Below are positions 1 to 8,119 of a stretch of DNA of 15,883 nucleotides, in pieces. Each line of letters starts with the position of its first letter. The stretch's first letter is position 1. Source of the DNA: CAVXAE01 sp044225565 (GTDB taxonomy: Bacteria; Pseudomonadota; Gammaproteobacteria; Steroidobacterales; Steroidobacteraceae); the NCBI GenBank assembly GCA_044225565.1, contig JBGAIL010000114.1:1-15883 (forward strand). Direction: 5' to 3'. A program made the position numbers and the translations under genes. Under the pieces are notes generated by a model. The model ran no database searches. It was not told the origin of the DNA and worked only from the letters and a program-made list of their open reading frames with translations.

Positions 1-129
1 CAGTCACCCGGGCTGGAACTTCGCCGGGCGGGTCCGCCGACAACCGGCTCGGACGGCACGAGCTGCTGCTACCGGCGTCGTGGGCTGAACGCGTGACTCC
101 CGATCCCTCGCGGATGGCGATCCGGACTA
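1..129. other. left edge, no gene assigned
   Basis: GC-rich sequence before the first supported gene. One plus-strand frame ends at a stop at 94-96 and another at about 86-88, so the 3' end of an upstream gene could lie here. The possible tails (up to about 31 residues) show no recognisable family, and no ribosome binding site or domain supports a gene on either strand. Confidence 0.4.
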
Positions 130-156
130 CACTTTCCCGCCCCTCATCCGTCTTCT
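130..156 (+). promoter_or_regulatory. candidate ECF promoter of sigma gene 1
   Basis: CACTTT at 130-135, a 13-nt spacer, then CGTCTTCT at 149-156. The same CACTTT and an 11-nt identity (ATCCGTCTTCT) recur with exactly the same spacing before the receptor of this cassette at 1763-1789, while the spacer differs. Two copies upstream of sigma and receptor are what an autoregulated FecI-type sigma factor would need. CGTC-like -10 elements are common for ECF sigma factors. Transcription would start at about 157-160, leaving almost no leader before the ATG at 161. Assignment as a promoter is inference. Confidence 0.5.
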
Positions 157-160
157 TGCC

Positions 161-748
161 ATGCCCCGCCCCGAAATCCCGGCAGCTCCCGACCGAGCCC
201 TGGAGGCCAGCCCCCGCGGCGAGACCCACCAGGCGCTCATCGATCGCCTGTATCGCGAGCACAATCAGGCGCTCGTGAACTTCCTGCTGACGCGCGTCGG
301 CTCCGAGGCGGAAGCCCGGGACGTCGCCCAGGAGGCCTACGTCCGCATGCTCCAGCTGGATCGCAAGGGTGCGGTGAGCTTCCTCTGCGGCTATCTCTTC
401 AAGACGGCCGCCAATATCGCAGTGGATCGCGCGCGCAGCCGCATGACTCACCGGCGCGTGACCGACGGGATCCAGCGCGCGGAGCGCCAGGGCGAGGCCA
501 GCCCGCCGGAGCGCCAGCTCGAGGCGCAGGAGGAGATCGAGCTGATCGAGCGCTACGTGCAGGAGCTCCCGGCCCGCTGCCGCCAGGCTTTCTATCTGCA
601 CCGCCTCCACGACATGAGCCCGCCGGACATCGCGAGCCGGCTCGGCGTCAGCAAGCGCATGGTCCATCTCTACCTGGTGCAGGCGCTCGCGCATCTTCGA
701 TCCCGCCTCGATTCCGGGGCTCGCGCAAAGGATGATGCTCATGGATAG
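161..748 (+). CDS. FecI-type ECF sigma factor (cassette 1)
   Basis: 195-residue RNA polymerase sigma factor of the extracytoplasmic-function group, FecI-like. Region 2 spans about residues 26-95, with the typical acidic stretch SEAEARDVAQEAYVRML. Region 4 spans about 125-182 and contains a helix-turn-helix (SPPDIASRLGVSKRMVHLYL). A polar linker joins them. It should direct RNA polymerase to its own promoter and the receptor promoter. The ATG at 161 is the only good in-frame start before region 2. No Shine-Dalgarno precedes it, so translation may be leaderless or weak. The frame ends at 746-748 inside the fecR start, the overlap usual for sigma/anti-sigma pairs. Family assignment is firm; the inducing ligand is unknown. 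Confidence 0.93.
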   Translation: MPRPEIPAAPDRALEASPRGETHQALIDRLYREHNQALVNFLLTRVGSEAEARDVAQEAYVRMLQLDRKGAVSFLCGYLFKTAANIAVDRARSRMTHRRVTDGIQRAERQGEASPPERQLEAQEEIELIERYVQELPARCRQAFYLHRLHDMSPPDIASRLGVSKRMVHLYLVQALAHLRSRLDSGARAKDDAHG

Positions 749-1745
749 CGTGCCCGCATCCTCCGGCCCGGTGCTCGAAGCCGCCGCGGACTGGGTGCTG
801 AAGCTGCAGGACCCGGCCATCACGCCCGAGGAGATCGGGCGCTGGACGGCATGGTGCGCGGAGGATCCGGAGCACCTCCACGCCTTCAGGAGCGTGCAGA
901 GCCTGTGGCAGCGCAGCGCCGATATCCGGGAAAGGCCGGTCGGCCCGCACGAGCTGGCGGCCGATCGATATGCCGGGGAAGTGCCGGTCTCGCAGTGGCG
1001 AACCGCGCCACCTCGAGCTGCTCCACGCTGGCCCTATGCGCTGGCGGCGTCGCTTCTCGTGGCGGCAGGCGTGGCTGCCTATCTGACTGCGCGGGACGAT
1101 CTCGACGTCACCGCGGCCACGGGCGTCAACCAGCAACTGCAGCTCGAAGATCGCAGCAACGTGGTGCTCGCTGCCGGGTCCACATTGCGAGCGACGTTCC
1201 GTTCCGACGCGAGAGAGGTGTATCTCGATCGAGGCGAAGCTTTCTTCGAGGTGCAGAAGGATCCCGCGCGTCCGTTCACCGTTCACACCTTCGGCCGCAG
1301 CATCACGGCCATCGGCACCGCGTTCAACGTTCGTGCGGAAGAGGGCGCGTTCCAGGTGACCGTCACCGAAGGCACCGTCGATGTCGCTCGTGCCGACGGG
1401 AAGGGCTCGAGGCGACGTTTGAGTGCCGGCGAGCAGATTTCGGTGATTCCGGGTGAGGCATCACCGCGCCTCGCGCGCGTCGATGCGCGCCGCGCGACCG
1501 GCTGGCGCAGCGGTAGCCTGCAGTTCGTCGACGAGCCTCTGTCTTCCGTGGTGTCCGCAGTGAGCCGGTATTCCCGCACCCCCGTGAGCCTCCGCTCTGC
1601 CGAGCTCGGCTCCCTGCGGTTCACCGGAACGGTGCGCGCCGATCGCATCGACGAGTGGCTGCAAGGATTGCCCAACATCTTCCCCGTCGTGGTGAAGCGG
1701 CCGGATGCCGGCGGGGAGATACAGATCCAGCCTGCGCCGCGCTAG
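741..1745 (+). CDS. FecR-type anti-sigma regulator (cassette 1)
   Basis: About 334-residue inner-membrane regulator that transmits the receptor signal to the sigma factor. Residues 10-60 form the N-terminal sigma-binding domain (LEAAADWVLKLQ, then WTAWCAEDPEHLHAF). One membrane segment lies at about 97-117 (WPYALAASLLVAAGVAAYLT). The periplasmic FecR domain follows at about 123-220, with LDRGEAFFEV and AIGTAFNV, and a C-terminal STN-like part is predicted to touch the receptor. ATG 741 is chosen because AAAGGA at 727-732 stands 8 nt before it. ATG 732 is possible but overlaps that ribosome binding site. It overlaps the sigma gene by 8 nt, so the two are probably translationally coupled. The reading frame is intact. 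Confidence 0.9.
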   Translation: MDSVPASSGPVLEAAADWVLKLQDPAITPEEIGRWTAWCAEDPEHLHAFRSVQSLWQRSADIRERPVGPHELAADRYAGEVPVSQWRTAPPRAAPRWPYALAASLLVAAGVAAYLTARDDLDVTAATGVNQQLQLEDRSNVVLAAGSTLRATFRSDAREVYLDRGEAFFEVQKDPARPFTVHTFGRSITAIGTAFNVRAEEGAFQVTVTEGTVDVARADGKGSRRRLSAGEQISVIPGEASPRLARVDARRATGWRSGSLQFVDEPLSSVVSAVSRYSRTPVSLRSAELGSLRFTGTVRADRIDEWLQGLPNIFPVVVKRPDAGGEIQIQPAPR

Positions 1746-1762
1746 GCAGGCACGGCGCCCTT

Positions 1763-1789
1763 CACTTTTCCTGGCGGTATCCGTCTTCT
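1763..1789 (+). promoter_or_regulatory. candidate ECF promoter of receptor gene 1
   Basis: CACTTT at 1763-1768 and CGTCTTCT at 1782-1789 repeat the motif before sigma gene 1 with identical spacing. Initiation would fall near 1791, giving a leader of about 27 nt to the ATG at 1818. The -10-like half overlaps the left arm of the hairpin at 1779-1810. Function is inferred from the duplication and the position. Confidence 0.5.
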
Positions 1790-1810
1790 CGGCATCCATC
1801 AAGACCGGAT
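1779..1810 (+). promoter_or_regulatory. hairpin before receptor 1 start
   Basis: ATCCGTCTT (1779-1787) pairs with AAGACCGGAT (1801-1810) over 9 bp with one bulged C at 1806 and a 13-nt loop. The right arm contains GGA at 1807-1809, the only Shine-Dalgarno-like triplet at a suitable distance (8 nt) from ATG 1818. The fold can form only in RNA started upstream of 1779, that is, in read-through from sigma/fecR. It is weaker than the counterpart at 11110-11142. Confidence 0.35.
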
Positions 1811-1817
1811 ACTCCGC

Positions 1818-4237
1818 ATGAGCCGCCATCTCGCATCCTGGGCCGTAGCCACCTTCCTCGCCGGAGCTGCCGTCACCGCCGCGGCGGTCGATCTCGAGCA
1901 GCGCGCCACGTTCAGCATCCCGGCGCAGTCGCTGTCCTCAGCGTTGCTGCTCTTCGCCGAGCAGTCGAAGATCCAGGTGCTCACCGCGAGCGGCGACATC
2001 GGCAGGATCGAAAGCAGGGGCGCGCAGGGCCAGCTGAGCCTGCACGATGCGCTGACCTCCCTGCTCGAAGGCACGGGGCTGGTGTATCAGGAGGTGGGTG
2101 AGCGCACCATCACGATAGGGCATCGCGGCAGCGTGCCGGCCGGCGCGCAAAAGCCGGCCGCGGATTCCGGTGCTTCTGCAGCAGGCCTGCGGGTGGCGCA
2201 GACGGATACAGCGTCATCGGCAGATGCGGCGAAGGAGCCTGCAGCGACCCCTGCTCCGGAAAGCCCGGCCGGCCAGGGCGACGCCCTCGAAGTCGTGGTC
2301 ACCGGCGCAAAGCGGAAGTTCGCGCCGCAGGAGTCGAGCGCAGCCACCAAGATCCCCATGGAGATCATCGAGATCCCGCAGTCGATCTCGGTGCTGTCCT
2401 CGGAGCTGATGAGCATCGTCGGCGCGAACACGATCAACAAGGCCATGGAATGGGCGCCCAGCGTGACGAGCACGGCTCAGGAAACGAGCCTCTACAACCA
2501 GGCCTGGGTGCGCGGGTTCTCGCTGTCCGACTACAACAGTTACAAGCTGAACGGCATGGCCTTCACGGGCCTCGTCGTTCCGCTGGACCTCGCCGCGCTG
2601 GACTCCATCGAGATCGTGCGCGGCCCTTCGGCCATCATCTACGGCGACAGCGACTATGGCGGCACGGTCAACGTGCGCCTGAAGAAGCCGCAGGCCACGC
2701 GGAGCTTTTCCGGCAGCCTGGGTGGCGATGTCCACGGCAGTTCCCGCGTCATGGCTGATGCCACCGGGGCGTTGACCGCGGATGGGCGGCTGCGCGGACG
2801 ATTGAGCCTGAGCTACGGCGATGCCCGCTCGCCGCAGGATTTCGCGTATGCCCGTAGCACTACCGTGGCGCCGAGCCTGTCGTGGGACATCACCGATCGG
2901 GACACGCTGGACGTGAACCTCATCTGGCAGCGTCGCCCGCTGCGGTACGCGTTCGGTTTCGGGCTCACGGAGAGCAACGAGTTGCCCGAGGTCTCGAGGA
3001 GCGCCTTCGTCAGCTCCACGGCTGCCGTGGGTGAGACTCGCGCCAAGCTGGGTCTGGTGAGCTTCAAACATCGCTTCGGCGAAAGCTGGACGCTGACGGC
3101 TAGCGGACTTGCCGTGGATACCCCCCGCGAGGAGAACAACTTCATCGGCTTCGATCCGGTCGCACAGAACGGGGAGGTCCGCCTCTATCAGAACAACGTA
3201 AGGAGTCGCATCCGCGAATTCGCGGGGGAGCTCACGCTGATGGGCGACTTCAACGCCTTCGGGCGCAGCCACACGCTGGCCCTGAGCGCTGCCACGCGGC
3301 GCACCGTCGAGAACTATTTCAGCCACGATCCGGGCTATGCGGATGGGGTGTTCAACCTCAACGATTCCAATCCGCAGGACATCATCCCCGTTCCTGCTCC
3401 GGCGTTCTCTGCGGCCCTGCACGGAGTGCAGGAATCGAAGGCGCTGTCCGGGATGCTGCTCCTGCATCCGTTCTCGCGGACCACCGTGCTGTTGGGATTG
3501 CGCAGGTCCCAGTTCGACGTCGAGCAGGGCAGCTTCTTCGACCGCAGCGCCGTCAACGAATACGAGAACCACGCGACCAACAAACGCCTCGGCGTCGTAT
3601 TCGAAGTCGCGCAGGACGTGAACGCCTACGCCAGCTATTCCGACGGCACCAAGCCGAACTTCTACACCCGCACGCGGTCTTCCAGATCGACCGCAAGCAC
3701 ATCGCGGTCCATGACCCCTCGACACCGCCCGATGCGCCGTTCTCCATCACCATCGACGGGCAGAAGCACAAGGGCGTGGAGCTCGAGGCCATCGGCGAGC
3801 CCATCCCGGGCTTCAACATCATGGCCTCGTACACCCACCTCGACGTCGAGATCGACATGTGCGCCCGGGTCGCCGGTGCCTGCACCGATCCTTTCGGCTG
3901 GAACGGCCACCAGCAGCCGAACTCGCCGAAGAACCTGGCCAAGCTCTATGCGAGCTACCAGATCCTCGGCGGCCCTCTGCGGGGCCTCAGTCTGGGGGGC
4001 GGAGTCATCCGTTCCGGCGAGCGGGAAGTGGAGGCGTCCGGGCTCTTCCAGCTTCCTGCCTACAGGCGGGTGGATGCCCGCGTCGGCTACGACGCGCTCG
4101 AGCACGTCTCCTTCTCCCTCAATGCCATCAACCTGACCGACGAAGACATCTACACCTCGAACTTCTCCTATCCCTACGGCGGCATCGACTATCAGGACCG
4201 CCGCACGGTGATGTTCGACGTCAGCTTCAAATACTGA
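1818..4237 (+). pseudogene. TonB-dependent siderophore-type receptor, frameshifted (cassette 1)
   Basis: Outer-membrane receptor with a signal peptide (about residues 1-23), an STN signalling domain (about 27-101), an Ala/Pro-rich linker, a TonB box (DALEVVVTG, about 155-163), a plug and a barrel. The first frame reads well to residue 615 (YASYSDGTKPNF, ending at 3662). It then turns into Arg/Ser/Pro-rich nonsense that stops at 4136. The true C-terminus continues in another frame from about 3674 (AVFQIDRKHIAVHDPS) to TGA 4235-4237, ending in the aromatic SFKY expected of a barrel. Compared with the second receptor of this window, about 32 residues (roughly 97 nt) are missing at the junction, including the strand that there reads GVELGVKGEI. 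The lesion is therefore a deletion as well as a frameshift. As read, the product would lack its last barrel strands and should be non-functional, unless the break is an assembly error. Confidence 0.85.
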
Positions 4238-4254
4238 CCCCGGCCGCAGCCGGA

Positions 4255-5703
4255 GTGATTCCCCGCATTGCCGCAATCGCTCTCGGGATGGCTGCGGCCA
4301 GCGCCGCCGCAGTGGATCGGGATCGAATCCCGGCGACCGCCAGCTCGCTCGGCCGTGCCGCCATCCCGATGGCATCGTCCGTGCGGAGCCTGCAGGCCCG
4401 AAGCTTCGGTGCCCTCGATGGCCTCATCGGCGATGCCCGGGTGGTAGGGCTCGGCGAAGGTGAGCATGCCGTGCACGAGCTGCTGCTGCTCAGGAATCGC
4501 CTGTTCGAGCACCTGGTGGAGCGTCTCGGGTTCACCGCCATCGCCGTCGAGTCCGGGTTCACCGAAGGCACCGCAGTGGACGATTTCGTGCTGGGCGGGG
4601 ATGTGCCGCTGACGCCCGGGCTGGCCGGCGCGGTATTCACGTTTTGGCCGTACGCGATGCAGGAGAACAGGGAGCTGATCGAATGGATGCGTGCCTTCAA
4701 TGCCCGCCCGACGACACGACGGAAGATCCGCTTCTACGGCCTGGACATGATGGGCAGGGGCGACCACCCGGAAGGCTTGCCCGGACTGGCTTGCGCGCGC
4801 CAGCCGTTCGACGCCGCATTGCAGTATCTGGAGACCTTCGCGCCGGAAGAGGTCGCGTCGTTCCGCGATCGGCTCGAGCCGGCACTGGCCAGGATCCACT
4901 CATCGAACTACGGTGCGCTTTCGGCTGCGCAGCGGGAGCAGCTGACGACGGCCATCGCCGATCTGGTGGCGCTGTTCGAGCGGCGGCACGTGGAATGGGT
5001 GCGGAGGTCGGGCGCGTTGGCGTATCACCGCGCTCACCGCAACGCGATGAATGCCCGCGGCATCGATGCGGATCTGCGCGCAGGAGGTTTTTGGGGGCCC
5101 GTGCCATCGGTGGGCAGTGTGGCGAGCATCGACATCGCCCAGCGCGATGCGCAGCTGGCTTCGAGCGTCCGCTGGGTGCTGGAGCGCGAGGGGTCGCACG
5201 GGCGGGTGCTCGTCTTCGCCCACGACACCCATCTCACGAAATCTCCTTATTACAGGAGCGAGAACGGGGATGAGCCGTTCGGACCGGACCCCTTCATCAG
5301 TCCCATGCAGCCCGTGATGGGCATGCATCTGCGGGAGAGCCTGGGCGGAGAGTTCATATCGATCGGCACCTTCTTCGGAACGGACGTCACTCGCATCGAG
5401 CCCGGAGCGTTTCCCACCGCGCATCCGCAAGGGCTGGATGGGCCTGAAGGGCTTTTCGCTCGCGCCGCCGGCCATGGCGTCTTTGCGATCGACTGGCGTG
5501 CCCTGCAGGGGCTGCCGGAGATTCGTGCCGGGCTGGATCGTCCCTGGCGCGTGCAATTCTCTCCGGGCATGAAGCCCGCCAACCCGCGGGCGAGGCTCGC
5601 CATCAATCCGCTGCGATCGTTCGATGGGGTGATCTTCGTTCGCACGGTCGGCAAAGCGCACCCGAGCGTGCCGGGGACTACGTATCTTTGCGGAGGGGCT
5701 TGA
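4255..5703 (+). CDS. erythromycin-esterase-family hydrolase, probably exported
   Basis: 482-residue protein of the erythromycin esterase (EreA/EreB-like) family. The family's proposed active-site residues are all present: E68 and H71 (GLGEGEH), E99 (IAVESGF) and H323/H326 (FAHDTH). The GTG at 4255 is preferred because it gives a short signal-peptide-like start (IPRIAAIALGMAAASAAA), which implies a periplasmic enzyme; ATG 4288 is the alternative. The frame stays open upstream, but there it runs antiphase to the receptor and carries no family sequence. It begins 17 nt after the receptor stop and is probably in the same transcript. Family members cleave macrolide lactones or act on unknown substrates. 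With a receptor next door, it may act on the imported ligand, for example a siderophore ester, or on a macrolide. The substrate cannot be read from the sequence. Confidence 0.85.
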   Translation: MIPRIAAIALGMAAASAAAVDRDRIPATASSLGRAAIPMASSVRSLQARSFGALDGLIGDARVVGLGEGEHAVHELLLLRNRLFEHLVERLGFTAIAVESGFTEGTAVDDFVLGGDVPLTPGLAGAVFTFWPYAMQENRELIEWMRAFNARPTTRRKIRFYGLDMMGRGDHPEGLPGLACARQPFDAALQYLETFAPEEVASFRDRLEPALARIHSSNYGALSAAQREQLTTAIADLVALFERRHVEWVRRSGALAYHRAHRNAMNARGIDADLRAGGFWGPVPSVGSVASIDIAQRDAQLASSVRWVLEREGSHGRVLVFAHDTHLTKSPYYRSENGDEPFGPDPFISPMQPVMGMHLRESLGGEFISIGTFFGTDVTRIEPGAFPTAHPQGLDGPEGLFARAAGHGVFAIDWRALQGLPEIRAGLDRPWRVQFSPGMKPANPRARLAINPLRSFDGVIFVRTVGKAHPSVPGTTYLCGGA

Positions 5704-5734
5704 GCGATCCCCTCATGCCCGGCCGCGCCGTCTC

Positions 5735-5753
5735 AATTTTAATGGAGAAAATT
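5735..5753 (+). promoter_or_regulatory. AT-rich inverted repeat upstream of nirK
   Basis: AATTTT (5735-5740) and AAAATT (5748-5753) form a perfect 6-bp inverted repeat with a 7-nt spacer. It is a striking AT island within GC-rich surroundings, about 40 nt before the nirK start. Size and placement suit an operator or promoter. No canonical FNR/DNR box (TTGAT-N4-ATCAA) is present, so the regulator is unidentified. Confidence 0.4.
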
Positions 5754-5793
5754 CGCATGTAGCACCGTACGCCGGCCAGGAGAGGAGATCCCC

Positions 5794-7290
5794 GTGAAAC
5801 AGAAGCTGATGCTGATAGGTCTCGTCACACTGCTGTTGACGGCGTGCGGTGGACCGAGTGAGAGCGGGCGTTCTTCGCAGGTGTCCGACACCGGAGGCTC
5901 GGCGCGCGGAGATTTCGGCCCGCCGCAGGGCGAGCCGATCAAGGCGGTGCTGACCAGTCCCCCGCAGGTGCCTCCGCCCGTCGATCGCAAGACCCCCGCC
6001 AAAGTCATCGTCGAGCTCGAGGTGCGCGAGGTCGAGAAGCCCATCGCGGACGGCGTGCTGTACACCTTCTGGACGTTCGGCGGCACCGTGCCGGGCAGCT
6101 TCATCCGCGTCCGGCAGGGCGATACGGTCGAGTTTCACCTGCGCAATCATCCCAGCTCGAAGATGCCCCACAACATCGACCTGCACGGGGTGACGGGACC
6201 CGGTGGCGGCGCCGCATCCAGCTTCACCGCGCCCGGCCACGAATCGGTGTTCACGTTCAAGGCGCTCAACGAAGGCCTGTACGTCTACCACTGCGCGACG
6301 GCGCCCGTGGGCATGCACGTCGCCAATGGCATGTACGGGCTCATCCTGATCGAGCCGCCGGAAGGGTTGCCCGCGGTCGATCGCGAGTTCTACGTGATGC
6401 AGGGCGATTTCTACACGGTCGGCAAATACCGCGAGAAGGGCCACCAGGAATTCGACATGCAGAAGGCCATCGAGGAGAACGCCACCTACGTGCTCTTCAA
6501 CGGCGCGGAAGGCTCGCTCACGGGCGATCACGCGCTGACGGCGAAGGTCGGCGAGAAGATCCGGCTCTACGTCGGCAATGGAGGGCCGAACCTGGTGAGC
6601 TCGTTCCACCTGATCGGCGAGATCTTCGACAAGGTCCGCTACGAGGGCGGCACCCACGCGCAGGAGAACGTGCAGACGACGCTCATTCCGGCCGGCGGCG
6701 CGATGATCGCGGACTTTCACACCGAGGTGCCCGGCACGTACGTCCTCGTCGATCATTCGATCTTCCGGGCGTTCAACAAGGGCGCCCTGGGCCTGATGAA
6801 AGTCGAAGGCCCGGAGAATCACCTGGTCTATTCGGGCAAGGAGGTCGACAACGTCTATCTGGGCGATGCCGCGGTGAGCGCGAAACCCGTGGCGGTCGCG
6901 GCGCAAGCGGCAGCGCAGGGCACCTTGACGCTGGAGCAGCAGGTGGCCGCGGGCGGCGCGCTGTTCAACGGCACCTGCTCGGTCTGCCACCAGAGCAATG
7001 GCGCAGGGCTGCCGGAGGTCTTCCCGCCGCTCGCGAAGTCCGATTTCCTGCTGGCCGACAGGAAGCGGGCGATCGGCGTCGTCATCAACGGCCTGACGGG
7101 ACCTGTGACGGTCAACGGCAGGAGCTTCAACTCGGTGATGCCGCCGATGAGCCAGTTGAACGACGACGAGGTGGCGAACATCCTCACCTACGTGCTCAAC
7201 AGCTGGGGCAATTCGGGCGGCCGCGTGAGCATCCAGGAGGTTGCTCAAGTGCGTGCGACGACGCCGCGGCCCAAGGGCGCGGCCGAGTAG
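5794..7290 (+). CDS. nirK: copper nitrite reductase (AniA type) with C-terminal cytochrome c
   Basis: 498-residue dissimilatory nitrite reductase, which reduces nitrite to nitric oxide. The first 18 residues are a lipoprotein signal with the lipobox LTAC (Cys18; no Asp at +2, consistent with the outer membrane). Two cupredoxin domains follow at about 65-340. Type 1 copper ligands are H126, C167, H175 and M180. Type 2 ligands are H131, H166 and H321. The catalytic pair is D129 and H272. The short loop HCATAPVGMH is of the AniA class. After an Ala-rich linker (about 359-375), a class I cytochrome c domain carries CSVCH (395-399), with M449 or M452 as likely axial ligand. Such fusions are known, for example from Ralstonia pickettii. 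The GTG start at 5794 follows AGGAGAGGAG at 5778-5787. It heads the cluster with nirV and sco. All key residues are intact. Confidence 0.96.
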   Translation: MKQKLMLIGLVTLLLTACGGPSESGRSSQVSDTGGSARGDFGPPQGEPIKAVLTSPPQVPPPVDRKTPAKVIVELEVREVEKPIADGVLYTFWTFGGTVPGSFIRVRQGDTVEFHLRNHPSSKMPHNIDLHGVTGPGGGAASSFTAPGHESVFTFKALNEGLYVYHCATAPVGMHVANGMYGLILIEPPEGLPAVDREFYVMQGDFYTVGKYREKGHQEFDMQKAIEENATYVLFNGAEGSLTGDHALTAKVGEKIRLYVGNGGPNLVSSFHLIGEIFDKVRYEGGTHAQENVQTTLIPAGGAMIADFHTEVPGTYVLVDHSIFRAFNKGALGLMKVEGPENHLVYSGKEVDNVYLGDAAVSAKPVAVAAQAAAQGTLTLEQQVAAGGALFNGTCSVCHQSNGAGLPEVFPPLAKSDFLLADRKRAIGVVINGLTGPVTVNGRSFNSVMPPMSQLNDDEVANILTYVLNSWGNSGGRVSIQEVAQVRATTPRPKGAAE

Positions 7291-7309
7291 CGTCTCGAGC
7301 GAGGCGGAG

Positions 7310-8119
7310 ATGATCGGGCGTTCGGTTGCTACGGTGTGGCTCGGCGTACTGGCGTTTCTCATGGGATACGCAGAAGTGCCTCCGGCGCACGCCGCAGCCG
7401 ATCCGGTGCGGATGGATACCGCGCTGGTGCCCGGAGGACGTTTCCAGTCCATATTGCCGGCCCCGAAAGGGCAGACGATCACCGCGGTGGCGAAATTCCA
7501 CATGGATCGGCGACCCGTCACGCAAGGTGAGTTCCTCGCCTTCGTGCGTGCACACCCGCAGTGGCAACGCGGGAGAAGCCCGGCGCTCTTCACGGACTCG
7601 CACTACCTGAGCAGCTGGCAGGACGCACTCGCGCTCGGGCCGCAGGTCTCGGCCGATCAGCCGGTGACGGGAGTGAGCTGGTTTGCCGCTCGCGCCTACT
7701 GCGAGGCTCGGGGCGCGCGCCTGCCGACTTGGCTCGAATGGGAGTACGTCGCGGCCGCGGATGAAGCGCACGCCGATGCGCGGGCGACCGCCGCGTGGCA
7801 ACAGCAGATCCTCAACTGGTACAGCCGCCCCTCAAACCAGCCACTGCCGCCCGTCGGCAGGGGTGCTCCCAACCTGTACGGGATCTACGACCTGCACGGC
7901 CTGGTGTGGGAGTGGGTGGAGGATGCCGGCTCACTCATGATGGGGACGGACAACCGCGAGGCGGGCAACGCCGACGTCCTCAAGTTTTGCGGCACGGGGG
8001 CGCTGGCTCTCGAGAACCGCGAGGCGTATGCCATTGCGATGCGCGTCGCCATGCTGTCGTCGCTGCAGGCCCGCGATACCACCACCAATCTGGGATTCCG
8101 ATGCGCCGCCACACCGTGA
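7310..8119 (+). CDS. nirV: NirV-like exported FGE-sulfatase-fold protein
   Basis: 269-residue protein with a signal peptide (residues 1-28, cleavage near AHA/AAD) and a formylglycine-generating-enzyme-type fold. Its marks are LVPGG, FHMDRRPVTQGEFLAFV, PVTGVSWFAARAYCEARGARLPT, WEYVAAA, YDLHGLVWEW and the C-terminal NLGFRCA. Proteins of this fold beside nirK are called NirV; their role in denitrification is unresolved. The usual FGE segment with two catalytic cysteines is not seen in standard form. The nearest cysteines are C227 (KFCGTGAL) and C265, so sulfatase-type cysteine oxidation is doubtful. ATG 7310 is chosen for the signal peptide and GAGG at 7301-7304. A GTG 69 nt upstream lies inside nirK. 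The gap after nirK is 19 nt, and its end overlaps sco by 19 nt. Confidence 0.88.
   Translation: MIGRSVATVWLGVLAFLMGYAEVPPAHAAADPVRMDTALVPGGRFQSILPAPKGQTITAVAKFHMDRRPVTQGEFLAFVRAHPQWQRGRSPALFTDSHYLSSWQDALALGPQVSADQPVTGVSWFAARAYCEARGARLPTWLEWEYVAAADEAHADARATAAWQQQILNWYSRPSNQPLPPVGRGAPNLYGIYDLHGLVWEWVEDAGSLMMGTDNREAGNADVLKFCGTGALALENREAYAIAMRVAMLSSLQARDTTTNLGFRCAATP

Noticed and set aside
93..278. small plus-strand frame before sigma gene 1
   Set aside because: It overlaps the sigma gene in another frame, has no ribosome binding site and reads as biased Arg/Ser/Pro sequence.
2214..3725. 503-codon open frame antisense to receptor 1
   Set aside because: Low-complexity Arg/Ala/Gly-rich translation with no family likeness; a shadow of the receptor.
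3859..4254. upstream extension of the esterase-like gene into the receptor
   Set aside because: The frame is open but the residues are Arg-rich nonsense. The receptor C-terminus is clearly coded here in another frame, and the signal peptide begins at 4255.
5704..5793. FNR/DNR box or strong terminator between the esterase gene and nirK
   Set aside because: No TTGAT-N4-ATCAA site was found, and the only stem (CGGC-CGC-GCCG) is too short to call a terminator.
7241..7309. earlier GTG start for nirV
   Set aside because: It would overlap nirK and place an Arg-rich stretch before a good signal peptide. ATG 7310 has a ribosome binding site.
5713..7593. 626-codon open frame antisense to nirK
   Set aside because: It has no recognisable domain and lies opposite a fully conserved enzyme. 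Long antisense frames are common in GC-rich genes.
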